DNA of 64,000 bases from Ceratotherium simum simum (GCF_000283155.1 NW_004454166.1:1466055-1530054), one strand, 5' to 3'; shown: positions 46,821 to 59,019, counted from the stretch's first letter. Numbers and translations: made by a program. The notes: generated by a model from the sequence alone, not told the origin.

Positions 46821-47679
46821 GGAGCAAATACCACTTGCTCTGTGAGCACCATGGAGAGCCTCGTTCATACGTAGTTGGTGTTGTTTAAAGCACCAAGTGA
46901 CTTGTGATCTGCTTTCTTCCTCTGTTCTTTGCGCCTTAATACAGAAAAGCTTGAGAGATTTGCATAAATCTATTTTGAGGAGCTGCTTCTGGTGAAGGAA
47001 AAGAGAAGTTAACGATTTCTACTTTTGTGTCTCCTAAGGAAGATCTAAAATCAAACTCAAACATGAGAAGAAAGGCACTATTCCCTCTAGGTCTGTAGGA
47101 GCAGGGGCTGGAGAGGCTCCAAGAAAAGCAGCAAACAACTTCTCCCGAGATCACCACCGTTTCTAGTCATTTCCTGCGCTTAGAGTCAAAGGCTGCTCCA
47201 CCTGCCTCCAGCTAGTTAGAGCCCAAGGAAATGGGTCTGAGATTGGTTTGTAGGCTTTAATGAACCGAGAGAGAATTCCCACAGCCCAGAAGTGGAAATT
47301 CAGCTGCACGGCTGGAGAGGACCCTGGCGACTGACCGGTCTCTCCCTCGAACTCTGGGACCTGGGGTTCCTGTGAAACTGGCCTCCCCTCCCCCATTGCC
47401 TGTCCTTAGGAACCGAGAGCCCTGGCCTCAGTGCAGTAAGTCACCGCCTCTGCCCACACTTCCAGGCAGCAGAAATCTAGGCTTTCTGTCAGTAGACCTC
47501 AGGCCAGTCATGGTGTCGCTGCTTCTTAGCGAGATGACTTGGGCCAAATCACTCCGCCCTGTGGAGCCTGTGTCCTCACGTGAGAAATGAGGTTGAGTCA
47601 TAGCACTCTAGGTTCTTGCAAGCAGCAAATGAAAAGCACTGCATTAGTGTGAACCCTGTGATTGTTTTTCATTATTAAT

Positions 47680-47925
47680 TAGTGAGGAGCAGATTACTAT
47701 AGGGGTTAAGACTGTAGTTTCTGGGTTCCAGTTACTACTCTGCCTCTTATTAGCTGTGTGGCCTTGGGCAAGTCACTTACCTTCTCTGAGCCTTGGTTCC
47801 CTTATTTTTCCAATGGGATAATAACATGATCTAGCTTACAAGGTTGTTCCCAGAATTAAATGAGATAATGGCTCAGGAATGCCTGGCACAGAGTAAGTTT
47901 TCAGAAAATGTTGTTATTATATATA
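47680..47925 (+). repeat. MIR SINE, near full length
   Basis: GGGGTTAAGACTGTAGTTTC, AGCTGTGTGGCCTTGGGCAA, CTTCTCTGAGCCTTGGTTC and AATGCCTGGCACAGAGTAAG. Confidence 0.88.
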
Positions 47926-47975
47926 TTATATTTATATATATTATATACAGTACTATATCAATATTATGTAATTAA
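47918..47975. repeat. AT-rich low-complexity stretch
   Basis: Repeated TATATATTATAT-type units immediately after the MIR tail. Confidence 0.7.
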
Positions 47976-48512
47976 TATTAAAATCCAGGTAAACTGGAAG
48001 GAGAAAAGACAGTGAGGAACTGTAAAAAGAAGGCGCAGTTGGCCATTGGCGTTTTGTCGGCTCCGTGTGTGGGTGTGTGTATTTAGGTCTGCATGGATGG
48101 GTGGGTGTGTCAGCAGCCGTGAACCTGCCTAATGAGTAAGTCTAGGTCTTTTTTTAGCACTGGCTGGTGGTGGCCCAGCTCCCTCTCTTCTCCATCCCCC
48201 CACTTCCTGCATCCTTGGACAGGCTGGGATTTGAGCTAGTGCCTTTCCTACACTGGCCCGTGTGTGCTCCTTTCTGTACCGTCAGTCCTTCTCGCTGCCC
48301 ATCCTCCCCCTCATCCCCCAGCAGCAGAGACCCTGGGAATACTGCCTGAGGGCCTGCTCTCATGGCCCAGGTGTGGCTGCTGCCATAGGGTGGGTGTCCT
48401 CAGCACACACACGCCATGCTCACTTGCAGTCGCACCCAGCGGGGTGTAGGGTGACTGTCTTTGTTTTGGCCAGTGGAAGCGCCCACCCCAGAGACCTCCT
48501 GCTGGGCCCTGA

Positions 48513-48815
<303 letters not shown>

Positions 48816-50189
48816 TGAGCCATCTGCGAGGGGCAGACAGGGAGCTGGCTGGGGCTATGGATTTCTCGCCGGCCTCTCCCCATCCTCACCTCTTGGGTGG
48901 AGCAAGGCAGGTCTGGGAGAGCCCTGGTGGCCTGAGTACTGTGGCCTTTGAGAAGACCTCACGTGTGCAGATAGGATGCCTGAGGTCAGGGTGTGGAGGG
49001 TATGAGCACCACACTGTGTCCCCTTTGTGGGCAGGCCCTGGGGGAGAGAGAGGGGCTGGGTGTCCTGAAATGAGAGGGTGCACAGGGTGTGGAGGGGTCG
49101 GGGCGAGTTCTCTGAGGGGCTCTGCACACCTCTTGGGCAGTTGTGATGGTGGGAGGCTGAAGAAGTTAATACATGATCGTCTCATCTCTGCCCTTGGGCC
49201 TGGAAGGAAGGCTGGCAGGGCCTCCCTAGGATTACAAAGATGACAATCTTCCCGGTTGGTTTTTCTCAACTTGGGCTGCCTGGGCCTCCAGAGCTGGCCG
49301 CCTCTGTCCTGGACATGGCCCACCTTAACCCTGGATCTTCTTTCCCTGGACGGGCTGCCAGCGCTGGCTGACATTAATGGGTTTGAGAGAAGAAACGACC
49401 CCCTGGGAGTCTGTAAAACCTTAGTCAGGAAAGGAAAAAACAGCTGTGATCTAGGGCCTGAGAGCCGCGTGACAGAAATCTTGATTCAATTATTCCTTCC
49501 TCGACACACTTCGCTTTCTCGGCTCCTCGTCAGGGATGTGTGTTCTTGTGAGCACATGCCTAAGTACTTTAGATCTGTGACTAGGAGATTGAGTCAGCCC
49601 GGCGGTGGGTTGGCCCGTGGTCTGCGTGTTCCAAGCACTGCAGGGCCTGTGGCCTCGTGTGGAGCTGGGGGCGTGGGAATGATCCATGGCTCCTGGAACC
49701 TGCCTCATCTCTCTCCCCTGCTCCTGCCGCTCAGAGCAGATGTCAGAATTCTGGAACTCCGCGGGTTGCTGTGCTGTGTTACTGCAGGAGGCAGTGGGCC
49801 TACACCTCTGTTGGTTTATGGAGTGATGGTGTCATTTTTTCTCCCACTGTCACCTGGACTCGAAGCAGATGTGCCCCAGCTGGGGACTGGCCGTGTCTGA
49901 TCATGGTGGAGGGCGTGTTGTGTGAGGTTCCCTTGGAGACCGAGGGATCCAGGCAGAGAGTTTTGGAGAAAGAAAAAAGCTGGTTTGATGTTTACCACCA
50001 AACAGGCAGGTCCTGATTTGGGGGATTGTCGTCCTGTTGGGGGAGGCTGTGCTGGCTTTCAGTCTCTGATCAGCGGTCACTGGTTAGCTTCTCAGGCTGC
50101 TTTACAAGGTGTAGAGTGGTCAGAATGTGGGTGTCGTCCATCTAGACTGCGCTGTGCTGGTCAGCTCATTCCTGAGGACTGTGGCCCGT

Positions 50190-50640
50190 TTCGGGTATTG
50201 ACCTTTAAGAGGGACGGCGACAAACTGGGAGTGTCCAGATGGGTGTAACCTGGACACAGAAGGATCTGGAGAATATCTCAAGGCTCTAGGGATGTTTTGG
50301 CACAAAGAAGAGAAGAATGAGGAGTGGATTTCTGCCTTCAAATATTTAGAGGGCTGACAGGGAAGGCAAGAGGAATGAGAGTTTGCTGTGTGGCCTTCAA
50401 GGCCAGAGTGTGGCAGATGCAGAGGAGATTTCAGCTGAGTGTAAAAAAGAACTTTGTAAATATGAGAGTGGTCTAGGGCAAAAAGGAGCTGCCTTGGGAG
50501 GTAGTGAGTGACCCGTCACTAGAGGTATATAAGTAGAGCTGAGGTGGCTACTTGCTGGGCTGCTGTATAAGAGTGTCAAGAATCAGATGCAGGATTGGAT
50601 GATCTTTGAGATCCTTCTAGTTTTGAAATTTATGATTGAG
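50190..50640 (+). repeat. L3/CR1-like LINE relic
   Basis: The 3' part reads like the ancient CR1/L3 end: GTAGTGAGTGACCCGTCAC, GGCTACTTGCTGGGCTGCTG, GGATTGGATGATCTTTGAG and CCTTCTAGTTTTGAAATTTATGATT. The 5' limit is approximate. Confidence 0.6.
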
Positions 50641-50973
50641 CCCTGATCCCCAAAAAGACTTGGGAGGTGCTCCAGTCTGTGGTCTGGGGGCTAAGGGCGA
50701 ATGCTTTGACGGGCCTGGAAGCTTACAGGATTGGGAAGAGTGGGATACCCAAGCAGCAACTAGAGGCCCCCCTCCTCCCTGCCCCACATCACGGAGAGTG
50801 TACACGGTTGAGCAGAGAGGTGGGCACAAGGGCCCTTGCTCACGTCAGCAAACTGTCGGGAGGAGTACTGCGTGCTGCCCCGCTGCCCTTTCTCATCCTC
50901 CCTCTGTGTCTCCCCGGATCCTTGCATTAGCTTCAGGGGAAGTCGAGGAGGCAGAGATTGCCACCTCCATTTT

Positions 50974-51210
50974 TTTTTTTTTTTTGTGAGGAAGATCAGC
51001 CCTGAGCTAACATCCATGCCAATCTTCTTCTTTTTGCTGAGGAAGACTGGCCCTGAGCTAACATCCTTGCCCATCTTCCTCCACTTTATATGGGACGCCG
51101 CCACAGCATGGCCTGACAAGCAGTGCGTGGGTGCGCGCCTGGGATCTGAACCCGGGCCATCAGCAGCGGAGCGCGCGCACTTAACAGCTACGCCACGGGG
51201 CCGGCCCCGA
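50974..51210 (-). repeat. ERE SINE, young copy in PAX5 intron 5
   Basis: Minus-strand copy with a T tail, two GAGGAAGA...CTGAGCTAACATC units and a GGGGCCGGCCCC head. A perfect 12-bp direct repeat CACCTCCATTTT flanks it (50962-50973 and 51211-51222). It landed in a MIR-like segment. Confidence 0.92.
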
Positions 51211-51989
51211 CACCTCCATTTTATAGGGGAGGAAACCGAGGTCCCAGGGGTTTCCTCCTGGGTGTGGTGTGGCCTGGGGGGTCGGGAGGGCCTGAGATCC
51301 CCTGAGGCCTCAGTTCCCTGGCATTGTCCTGACACTGGCTGCCCCTCAGCCCCTCCAGAGAGACACTTTGCAGGTGGAGCGGTCTGGGGCTGGGCAGGGC
51401 CCAGGGACAGTGTGAGGAGGAGTTTCCAGCAGAAGGGCATGTTTGGCTGGTCGCGTGCTGCTGGGATGTGGTGGGAAAGTGAGAGCCAGCCACTGGGGAG
51501 ACAGGGAATTGCCGGGCACGCTGGAAGGCCAGCCCACTGAGGCCTCAGACCATGGCCCTGTTTTCCTCAGGAGCCCTCGGCAGCCTGAGGGAAGGGCCAT
51601 GGGGCAAGAGAGGCATAGAGAGCTGAGAGGAGGAGAGCTCATGAGGGGACTGTGCTCTGCACAGTGGAGTCGCTTGCTCAGCTCTGGTTCATGGTCGTCT
51701 CCAACTTGGACTTGGGTTTCGCCCTGTGGGCATTTCCCAGTGCCACTCCTGGTCAGGCCTCAGGGCGGGGGTGGGTGGTCACAGGGTCCAGTCACAGGGG
51801 CCCTGCCCTCCAGAGCTTGCAGGCTGGTCCGCAAGACTGGCAAGCCCGAGGTCCCTCCGATGGGCAGTGTGTGAGGTGATGCTGTGACGGGGGATGACAC
51901 CAGACAGGGGCAGCAGGGCGGGGAGGGGCCGATTTTGATCAAAAGGATCTGGAAAGTCTCCTCATAGGAAGTGGCACTTTATTAAGGGA

Positions 51990-52125
51990 AAAATATTTTA
52001 CACTGCTTCTGTTTTTAAATTTAAATTAATTAAAATCAAATAAAATAAAAAAATTGAGTTCTTCAGTTGCACTGGCCGTGTCTCAAGTGCTCTGTAGCCA
52101 CGTGTGGCCGGTGGCTGCTGTGTTG
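51990..52125 (+). repeat. Partial copy of the same DNA-transposon family
   Basis: Contains TTAAATTTAAATTAATTAAAA, TTGCACTGGCCGTG, CAAGTGCTCTGTAGCCACG and TGTGGCCGGTGGCTGCTG, parallel to the right half of the 37.4 kb element. Confidence 0.6.
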
Positions 52126-52589
52126 GGTCACAGGCTTGAAAAGGGCTTGGCTCATAGCAGGTGCTCAGTAGATGCTCCTGGGGCACGGGACCAGCACGTG
52201 CCTGCAGAGGGGTCACGATTAGTGAGGAGGGTGAGTGGGGCTCTCAACCAGGAGCGCTTCTGTTGGGTATTTTGGGGCTTCCACAGAAAGCTCTATTTGA
52301 GTAAGAAATTCTGTGGCAAAAACAAATGGGTTAGAACACTGTTAGACCAGTGGACTGCCAAGGGCCTTTCAGTCTAGAAATTCTAAGTCTCCCCAGGATG
52401 TTTGCCTCCACGACCAGCCTTGGGGGATGTGGCTGCTGCATCCAAATCTCAGCTGAACTGTTCTGCGGCTGAGGCAGCAGGTCAGGTCCCTGGAGCCTCT
52501 GAGGGCAGAGGTTGGGCTGGTTCAGGGAAGCTACAGGGAGGCACATATGGCTCAGTGCAGGGAACAGCTTTCAGACAACACCCAGGCTG

Positions 52590-52690
52590 GGCCGGGGAGG
52601 GAAGCATTATCGTGGAAAGGTAGTGAGCTCCCTGTCCTTGGAGGTATGAGCAGGGGTTGGACAAAGGAGGGGCAGAAGAGCCAAGGAAGG
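52590..52690 (+). repeat. L3/CR1-like fragment
   Basis: Short match: GGTAGTGAGCTCCCTGTCC, TTGGAGGTATGAGCAGGGGT. The same family as at 50.2 kb. Confidence 0.5.
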
Positions 52691-53754
52691 CATTGTGGTT
52701 TGGACTCTGTGACTTTTGAGGCCTGTTACAGTCTGGATGGCAAGTGTTTCTGCGACTGCCCTGGGTCTGAAAGTGGGTCCACCTACTTGTCTTCCCCTCC
52801 TGCTGCCTGACTCTGAGCCTGACAGCCAGGTGGCCTTGACTGGGCAGGGGCCCATCACGTAGGGGCGTGTCTGTCCCCAGTCAGGCCCGGCACAGGGCTG
52901 GGGCACAAGGATGCTCAGGGGGCTCGTGGATGCTGCTGCGAGTCGGGCCGGGCTGCTGCCCAGGCCTGAGATGCAGCTTTGTCTGCTGGATGGGCCGACC
53001 TCAGAGCTTTCATGGAGAAGCCTGTGGGGTTGGCCTCAGGAATCCCGCTGGGCTGGGGGGACAGAGCCTGAGGCGGTGCCTCCCTCCCCGGAAGGCCTGA
53101 AGGCTGGACTTGGCAGAGCCGGCAGAGCTGTGAATAGCGGCCATGAGTGAAAGGGCAGCCCCAGACCCTCTGTTCCTTCCTAGGCCTTTGATCTTTGGTG
53201 GGGCCTCCTTCTGCCTGTCTCCAGGGCCCCCATTCAGGTCCCCTCGACCTCCCCCTCCCCTGATTCCCCCAGAGTCTGAAAGGCCCTGAACACACTGAGG
53301 TCAGCCGAGTGCGAATCCCTTTCACCAGCCCAGAGAGCCGCCCAATCCAGTACCAGTGTGGACTGTGGGGGCCAGAGCTCCTTTTTAGGCAATGGAGGCT
53401 ACGTGGCAGGTGGAATGTCCGGCCTTCTGGGCCCTGGACTGCCCTCTGCCTGAAGTGGGCATAGGAAAGGCAGCCAAGACCCGGAGGTGGCCTGTCCTTT
53501 TCAGGAGATGCCAGGTCCAGCAAGACCCCCATGGGGAGGTTTGGGGGCATTTAGCAGGGGCTCCTGTCGTGACTATGTCCACCCCTCTTCTGGGGGTGTC
53601 TGTCTCCTCTCTGTCTTTGTGTTTCTCCCCATGTCTTTTGTTTGGGGGTACATCTCATCCAGTGTTATCTGCCTCTGTTTGTGTCCTGTTTATTGAGACT
53701 TCCTCTGCGGCGGCTTCTGTCTCCTGGTCGAGCTCTCACTCTCTTTCTTTTTCT

Positions 53755-53970
53755 CACACACACACTCTCACACACACACACACACTCACTCTCTCTCACA
53801 CACACGTACACAATTTTCTCTCCTCTCTCACACACACACACTCACTCTCTCTCACACACACACTCTCACACACACACATACACACTCTCTCACACACACA
53901 CTCTCTCTCTCTCACACACGTACACAATTTTCTCTCCTCTCTCTCTCTCTCACACACACACACTCACTCT
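53755..53970. repeat. Compound (CA)n/(CT)n array with a 114-bp internal duplication
   Basis: Alternating CACACA and CTCTCT blocks. The non-simple segment CGTACACAATTTTCTC occurs at 53805-53820 and again at 53919-53934, so part of the array was duplicated with a 114-bp period. Confidence 0.85.
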
Positions 53971-54429
53971 CTCTTTCTTCTTGTGTTTGCTCTTGCTCCC
54001 TCTTACCAACTTCCCTCTCCCCCCGTCTCCCAGGCTGGGAGCCCCAGCTCACCCCTGCTCTGCAGACCTCCACGGGAGCCATCTTGCGGAAGGAAGGGGT
54101 TTCGGAACTCACAGACCATGTAGACCCCAGGGCCCTCCTGACTGTGGGCAGGCCCTAGCCTTCCTTTCTCAGGCTTCTCTTCCTTTGCTGGACACTCAGA
54201 CCCTGTCTGCTGCTCCTGGGCTCTGGACAGAAGGCAGAAGCCTGGAGAAGAAGGTGCAGAGACTGCTCTCAGATTTCCCAGAAGGGAATGAGATGTGTGG
54301 AACAGCCCAGGATTCCTGAGTCAGGAGTTGTAGGCAGCCCTTGTGGCACCAAGATTCCACAGACCTGTGATTCTGGAGAGCTCAGAATAAGGTGTGGAGG
54401 TATTGGAGGAAGGACACAGGCCCATAGGC

Positions 54430-54615
54430 TGGGGTTTGAGGACTTCCTGTGGTGAAATCTTTGGCAAAGTTACTTAATCTCTCTGAGCCCCCATTTTGTC
54501 ATGGAAAACAGAGGTGGCACAGCCTTGTGGCTTGTGGTTATTGTGAGGGTAAAATGAACACCCACCAAGGGGGTTAGGCCCAGAGCCTGGTGGTAGTCAG
54601 TGCTTAAAAATGGCC
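54430..54615 (+). repeat. MIR SINE
   Basis: GGCAAAGTTACTTAATCTCT, CTGAGCCCCCATTTTGTC and TTGTGAGGGTAAAATGAAC. Confidence 0.65.
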
Positions 54616-56583
54616 ACTGAGGGGGACTGGGGCTTGAGGGTGTGAGGCCAGTCACAGGCCGAGGGCAAGCAGGCTCTAGCCACAGTTCTGTTTGGCAGCT
54701 GAAACTAGCCGATCTGCCCACCACCGACTTCCTGTTTGTAACAGTCTGCTACTGTGGGCATCGGGACTGAACAACAGTGTCCCCAGGTGTCAGCTGCAAA
54801 GCGAAGGGCCACTTGCTTTCCTTTGCTGCCTTTTCTTTCAGGACCCTGGTCTCCCAGCTCTCTCGGTGGAAGAATAAAAGGGTCAAGCCTTGGTTTTCCA
54901 TGAGAAGAGACCCTGGCTGCACAGGTGGTGGAGGCCTCCAGGAGGCAGGGCAGGGGGCAGGCAGCTTGGCCTGGGAGGGCTAGTGGGTGGGGTGACCAGT
55001 TTGGACCTCAAGACTCCCCCAGCAGAGCTGGAAGCTCCCCGAGGGCATCCAGGACATGTCACCCCAGTCAGTATTCAGATGGGAAAACAGGCTTAGAGAA
55101 GAGAAGGGGTCTGATAGGTCACATAGTGAAGACCCAACAAACCTAGAGAGAGAGCGTGGGCTCCTCCGAGTGTCCTGGGAATCCGCCTGCCATCTGATGG
55201 GACAAATCTCAGTTTCTTCTCCCTCCGCTTTTCCCCCATTCTCCTAGGTCCATCTGCGGCCCCCAGTGTTGAAAGCCACCAGTACCCCAGCCCGACCTCG
55301 TCAGTCTCTCATCCTAGGGGGGCAGCTGACCCACTAATCCTCCAGGGCTAACCTAGCTCTTGACACAGAGCCCGGGCCTCCCGTTTCTCCTTGCCGTCCC
55401 TCTGTGCTCCCAGTCCCTGTGCATTCTCTGAGCTTTCCTCTCTCTCGGCCATTATCTATGCAGGGCCTTCGGCCTGGAAAGCATCCTTGAGGCTGGTCTG
55501 TTGGCCTGGCCTGGCTTCCAGAGCCAGGCCGCTCCCTGGGGGTATTTTCCATGTTGAGCCATCGGTCCTTCACAGCTGCCGGAGGCCCTCGGGCCCATCG
55601 GGGCCAGCATGGAGCTTTGGAGACCAGAGACGCTCCGCAGAGAGGGAAGGAAGTGACCACCACTTTGTCTTGGTCTCTCCTGGGGCTCTACAGGGCAGGC
55701 CCCACCTCGGTCCTCCGTGAGGTGTCCCCTGGATGTACCCTCAGGCTGGCCATGCAGGGGCCCTTCCTTGAGTTCTCTCTCTGTCTGGGCAGGGACCAGG
55801 AGGGCATCGCTTGGGACCCAGGTGGCAATTGCCAGCCTGGTAGTCGTGCCTTCATTGGCTTGTCCTGTATTAAAGTGATTTTGAGTTAGTTACCAACATT
55901 TAAAAATCAGGAGATTTCACATATGGCTGTCTGGCTTTTCTTGGTAAAGTTAAAATCTGATCTGGCCACAGCAGTTGGGCTTCTGGGCCTGCGGTCCTCA
56001 GACTGCTTCCTGCCTACTCACTCCGGCATTTGCGCTCTATTTTCCCAACCTGGGCACCTCTGGGCTTCTGGAGTCCTAGTATGGACTCTGAAGAACGAGT
56101 GTGGTTGAGTCCAGTCTGTGGCAGCCTGCGGGAGGCAGGGCCTGGAGGGGCGTGTGTGTGTGGGTGGTTAGGGAAGTGGGCAGTCAGGCTCTCAGGCCAG
56201 AGGTGGGTGGGGAAGGGAGGTGGTAGGGCAGGGCCAAGGAGCCACAGCCCTTGGCAGCCCAGAAGAGCAGTGAGCTTGAGGTCATTCAGGCCACACCCAC
56301 CAGATAGGGCAGTCCAGGCACAGAGGGCACAGGCTTTGCCCAGGGCCTGCAGGGGACATTAGTGGCAGAGATGGTGAGGACCGGGGTTTCCATCTCCCAG
56401 CCTGGCCTGCCACTCTCCCCTGTCCTTCCAGCCTTGTGGTCCCTGACCCCTCAGCTGGGCCCCAGGCAGACAATCACCAGAGGCTTCCTTGGTAAAGCAG
56501 GGTACCTGAGGCCAGGTGGTCAATCCCAGGGGCTCTTGGACCTTTCCCTGGTGCCTCGGGCCTGTCCCCAGGGCGGGGGGTCA

Positions 56584-56625
56584 AGTTTCGGTTCCTCCCG
56601 CCCCTGGGGCTCGAGTTTCACTTTG
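56584..56625. promoter_or_regulatory. PAX5: Candidate PAX5 intron 5 lymphoid enhancer core (ETS-IRF composite plus IRF site)
   Basis: On the minus strand 56595-56584 reads GGAACCGAAACT, a perfect match to the ETS-IRF composite element GGAANNGAAA bound by PU.1 with IRF4 or IRF8. At 56625-56613 the minus strand reads CAAAGTGAAACTC, close to an IRF site. The two are 17 bp apart edge to edge. A mouse Pax5 enhancer in intron 5 is known to be bound by PU.1, IRF4, IRF8 and NF-kB, so both location and motifs agree. Equivalence is inferred. Confidence 0.5.
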
Positions 56626-56780
56626 ATTCACTGCGTGAGAGCCAGCGTGAGACCCAACGCCACTGAACGCCCCTCCACCCCACCCCCGCCTCTGTGCGCA
56701 CCTGCTTTGCCCAGGCCCCTCCCCCCCAGCTCCTTTTCCCATGGGGCTGCGCGCTGCTGTCTCGAGCCCTGGGGACGGAA

Positions 56781-56796
56781 ACGGCAGGGGGCGCAG
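56781..56796 (+). promoter_or_regulatory. CTCF-like motif in intron 5
   Basis: ACGGCAGGGGGCGCAG matches the AGGGGGCGC core of the CTCF consensus well. It lies about 160 bp from the ETS-IRF cluster. Occupancy is unknown. Confidence 0.4.
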
Positions 56797-57129
56797 TGTG
56801 AGGATCTCAGTTCAGGGAGCTGGTTCTGGGGTCAGCCAGAACAAGAGTTGTGGGGTCAGCTGAGGGACAGCAGAGGGGGATGGAGTGCCACCCTCGGTGG
56901 GCAGGCCCCCAGCCCTGGAACTCAAGGTGGAATGGACTGGCTCTCTTCCCCACCCCGACGCCCTGCTGCCCTGTGGGTGGAGAATCCCACATCCTTTCTC
57001 TCTGGCTTTGGAATACGGTTTAATCCTTGGCTGCAGAGTCTGTGGTTCACAGACTTCGCAGCCTCCAAACTGCTAGAGGCTTATGGGGCTGGGGAGGGAG
57101 CCCGGAGAGGGGGAACCCCGGGGCTCTTG

Positions 57130-57250
57130 GTGCCAGTCCTGACTGCAGACTTGCTGGTGACCTCGGGGAAATCCCTTCTCTCTGGGCCTCAGTTTCCTCA
57201 TCTATATTATGGGATCAAGGGATTCCTAAGGTTCTTTCTGACACCAAGAT
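57130..57250 (+). repeat. MIR3-type fragment
   Basis: TGACCTCGGGGAAATCCCTT, GGCCTCAGTTTCCTCATC and AAGGTTCTTTCTGACACC. Confidence 0.65.
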
Positions 57251-57300
57251 TCTGAGCTTCTCCTGGTCCCATCTCAAGTCTTCTTGGCATTATTTTAAGC

Positions 57301-57747
57301 CAGTGGTTCTCAAACTTTTGGTCTTGGGACCCCTTTAAACTCTTAAAAATTATGAGGTACCCTAAGGAGCTTTTTAGTTTATGTGGGTTAATTAACATGG
57401 ATACAATTTAAAATATTTAATTTATTAAAAATAACAGTAATAAATAACATAAATAATATTTTTGAAATATTGAGTGGCATTGCTTTATGATTTTGCAAAT
57501 CTCTTTAGTGTCTGGCTTAATAGAAGACAGCTGGATTCTCATATCAGGTTCTGTATCCAATCTGCTGTGATTTCACACATCCTGGAGCCTCTGGAACACT
57601 CTACTGTACACTTGTGACAGAGTGAGAGTGAGGGGGGCCAACGGCATCTTGCTATTATTATGAAAATAGTTCTGACCTCACAGACCCCCAGAAAGGGTCT
57701 TAGAGGCCCCCCCAGGGGTCCCTGGACTAGACTTTGAGACCTCTCTG
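57301..57747 (+). repeat. hAT-type (Charlie-like) non-autonomous DNA transposon relic
   Basis: Begins CAGTGGTTCTCAAACTTTTG and ends in GACTTTGAGACCTCTCTG, which are imperfect inverted termini. The interior includes CTTAATAGAAGACAGCTGG and the GGACCCC...GGGGTCCCTGG segments known from this family. It is non-coding. Confidence 0.75.
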
Positions 57748-58434
57748 CTTCAGGCTGCTGCCAACTCTGAGCTTGTTTATTACTCATACGGATAGGGAGA
57801 GCAGTTAGGTTGTTTTAGTTAAAAGAAAGGTGCTATCAGTTTCTCCTGTTCCTAGCTCCTGAAGGCATGGGAGCAACGGCAGGTCTCTGAGCTCGGGAGG
57901 GAGTGACAAGACACGCTGGGCTTTGGAAATCCTCCTCTAGCAGACTGGGGTATGCAGTGCTTCTTGCTCCTGTTCCAAGCTTGAGCTCCCAGAGAAAGGC
58001 ACAGCCATTGAGGCTCCTTTCATTTCCAGCAGAGTGTCTGTAGAGTCTGAGGTCTCATCCCCCTCTGGCAGGCTTCCTTCGGGGCCAATAGCAGCGACTT
58101 AGTGCTCCCTAAGAGCCTGGGGAGTGGGCATTTGGGGACCCAACCACATCTCCCCATCCTAGCTCAGCTCTGCACTAGCCTGCAGACCCCTGAGACCCCA
58201 CCCATGGCTTGGTTTTGTTGGGAAAAAAACCCAGCAAATGATATTGATTAGGAATGAAAGAAAATAAAATAAGATGAAGAAGAAGCAGGTTTGGTATTTA
58301 TCTCGACTCTTGGCGTTTGAGGAAAAGCAGGTCTGAAAGGCAATTGAGACAGGGGAGATTTTTTTCTGATTCCATAGGGGCTTTTGGGTGTTTCCAGAAT
58401 GCCAGTGGTTGATCATTCATGTGTGTGTGTGTGT

Positions 58435-58492
58435 CTAATTTCACTTTGAAATTTCCAGGTTTCGTTTTCGTCGGTAAATTGATCATTTGCAT
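58435..58492. promoter_or_regulatory. PAX5: ISRE and octamer cluster in PAX5 intron 5
   Basis: GGTTTCGTTTTC at 58458-58469 is, on the minus strand, GAAAACGAAACC, a perfect interferon-stimulated response element (GAAANNGAAAC). Just upstream, TTTCACTTTGAAATTTCC carries further IRF half sites and a near-match to a kB site. Downstream, ATTTGCAT at 58485-58492 is a perfect octamer (OCT1/OCT2) site. The combination suits a B-cell enhancer. It is a second candidate alongside the 56.6 kb cluster. Confidence 0.45.
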
Positions 58493-59019
58493 TAGTCCTT
58501 CCTGGGACTAACGGACTAAAATGGAAGAGAGGGAGAAAAAGAGAATGTCCTAAGGCAATGTGAGAAGAATTGAGAAAGGGAGGATAAAAGGTGCTAGAGA
58601 AGATGTGTGTGAGACAGAGATTGCTTGTAGTGAGATGAACTGAGCCTCGAGAGGAAACAGAGAGAAGGCGTGGCCCCTTGACAGACTATAAAAGGAGGAT
58701 AAGTGACGGGGGTCAGACACTTCCCAGCACCAGCCACCAGGTGGCACCATTGACCTAAGACAGCTTAGTTGCCATCCAGGCTAGGGACAAGAAGGGTGAC
58801 AGGGAAAGGTGTACTGGCCATCTGTGAGCTTGGTGTGCTTGTGACCCGGTGGGGCTGCAGGGCCCAGGCGGGCTGACCATTTGCCTGAGTCTGGCTTCTC
58901 TGCCAGCATTTAGTTGGGGCAGGGGGAGGCTGGACTGTCGCCGCTGGGGATCAGTCTGGTCCTTCCTCGCCTCCATGGCGCAGATGTCTTGATACAAACC
59001 TTTCTGGGAGTCGAGTCCT

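Noticed and set aside
46958..46965. Octamer ATTTGCAT in intron 4
   Set aside because: A lone 8-mer without other lymphoid motifs nearby; noted in the intron entry but not counted as a regulatory element.
51100..51210. tRNA-like B-box sequence (GGGATCTGAACCCGGGCC region)
   Set aside because: This is the tRNA-derived head of the ERE SINE, not a tRNA gene.
53755..53970. Possible CRISPR-like repeat array
   Set aside because: Simple CA/CT dinucleotides in a vertebrate intron, with no repeat-spacer structure.
53392..54319. Long frames of 243 and 225 codons with SHTHTLTHTH-type repeats
   Set aside because: Produced by the CA/CT dinucleotide array; not a protein.
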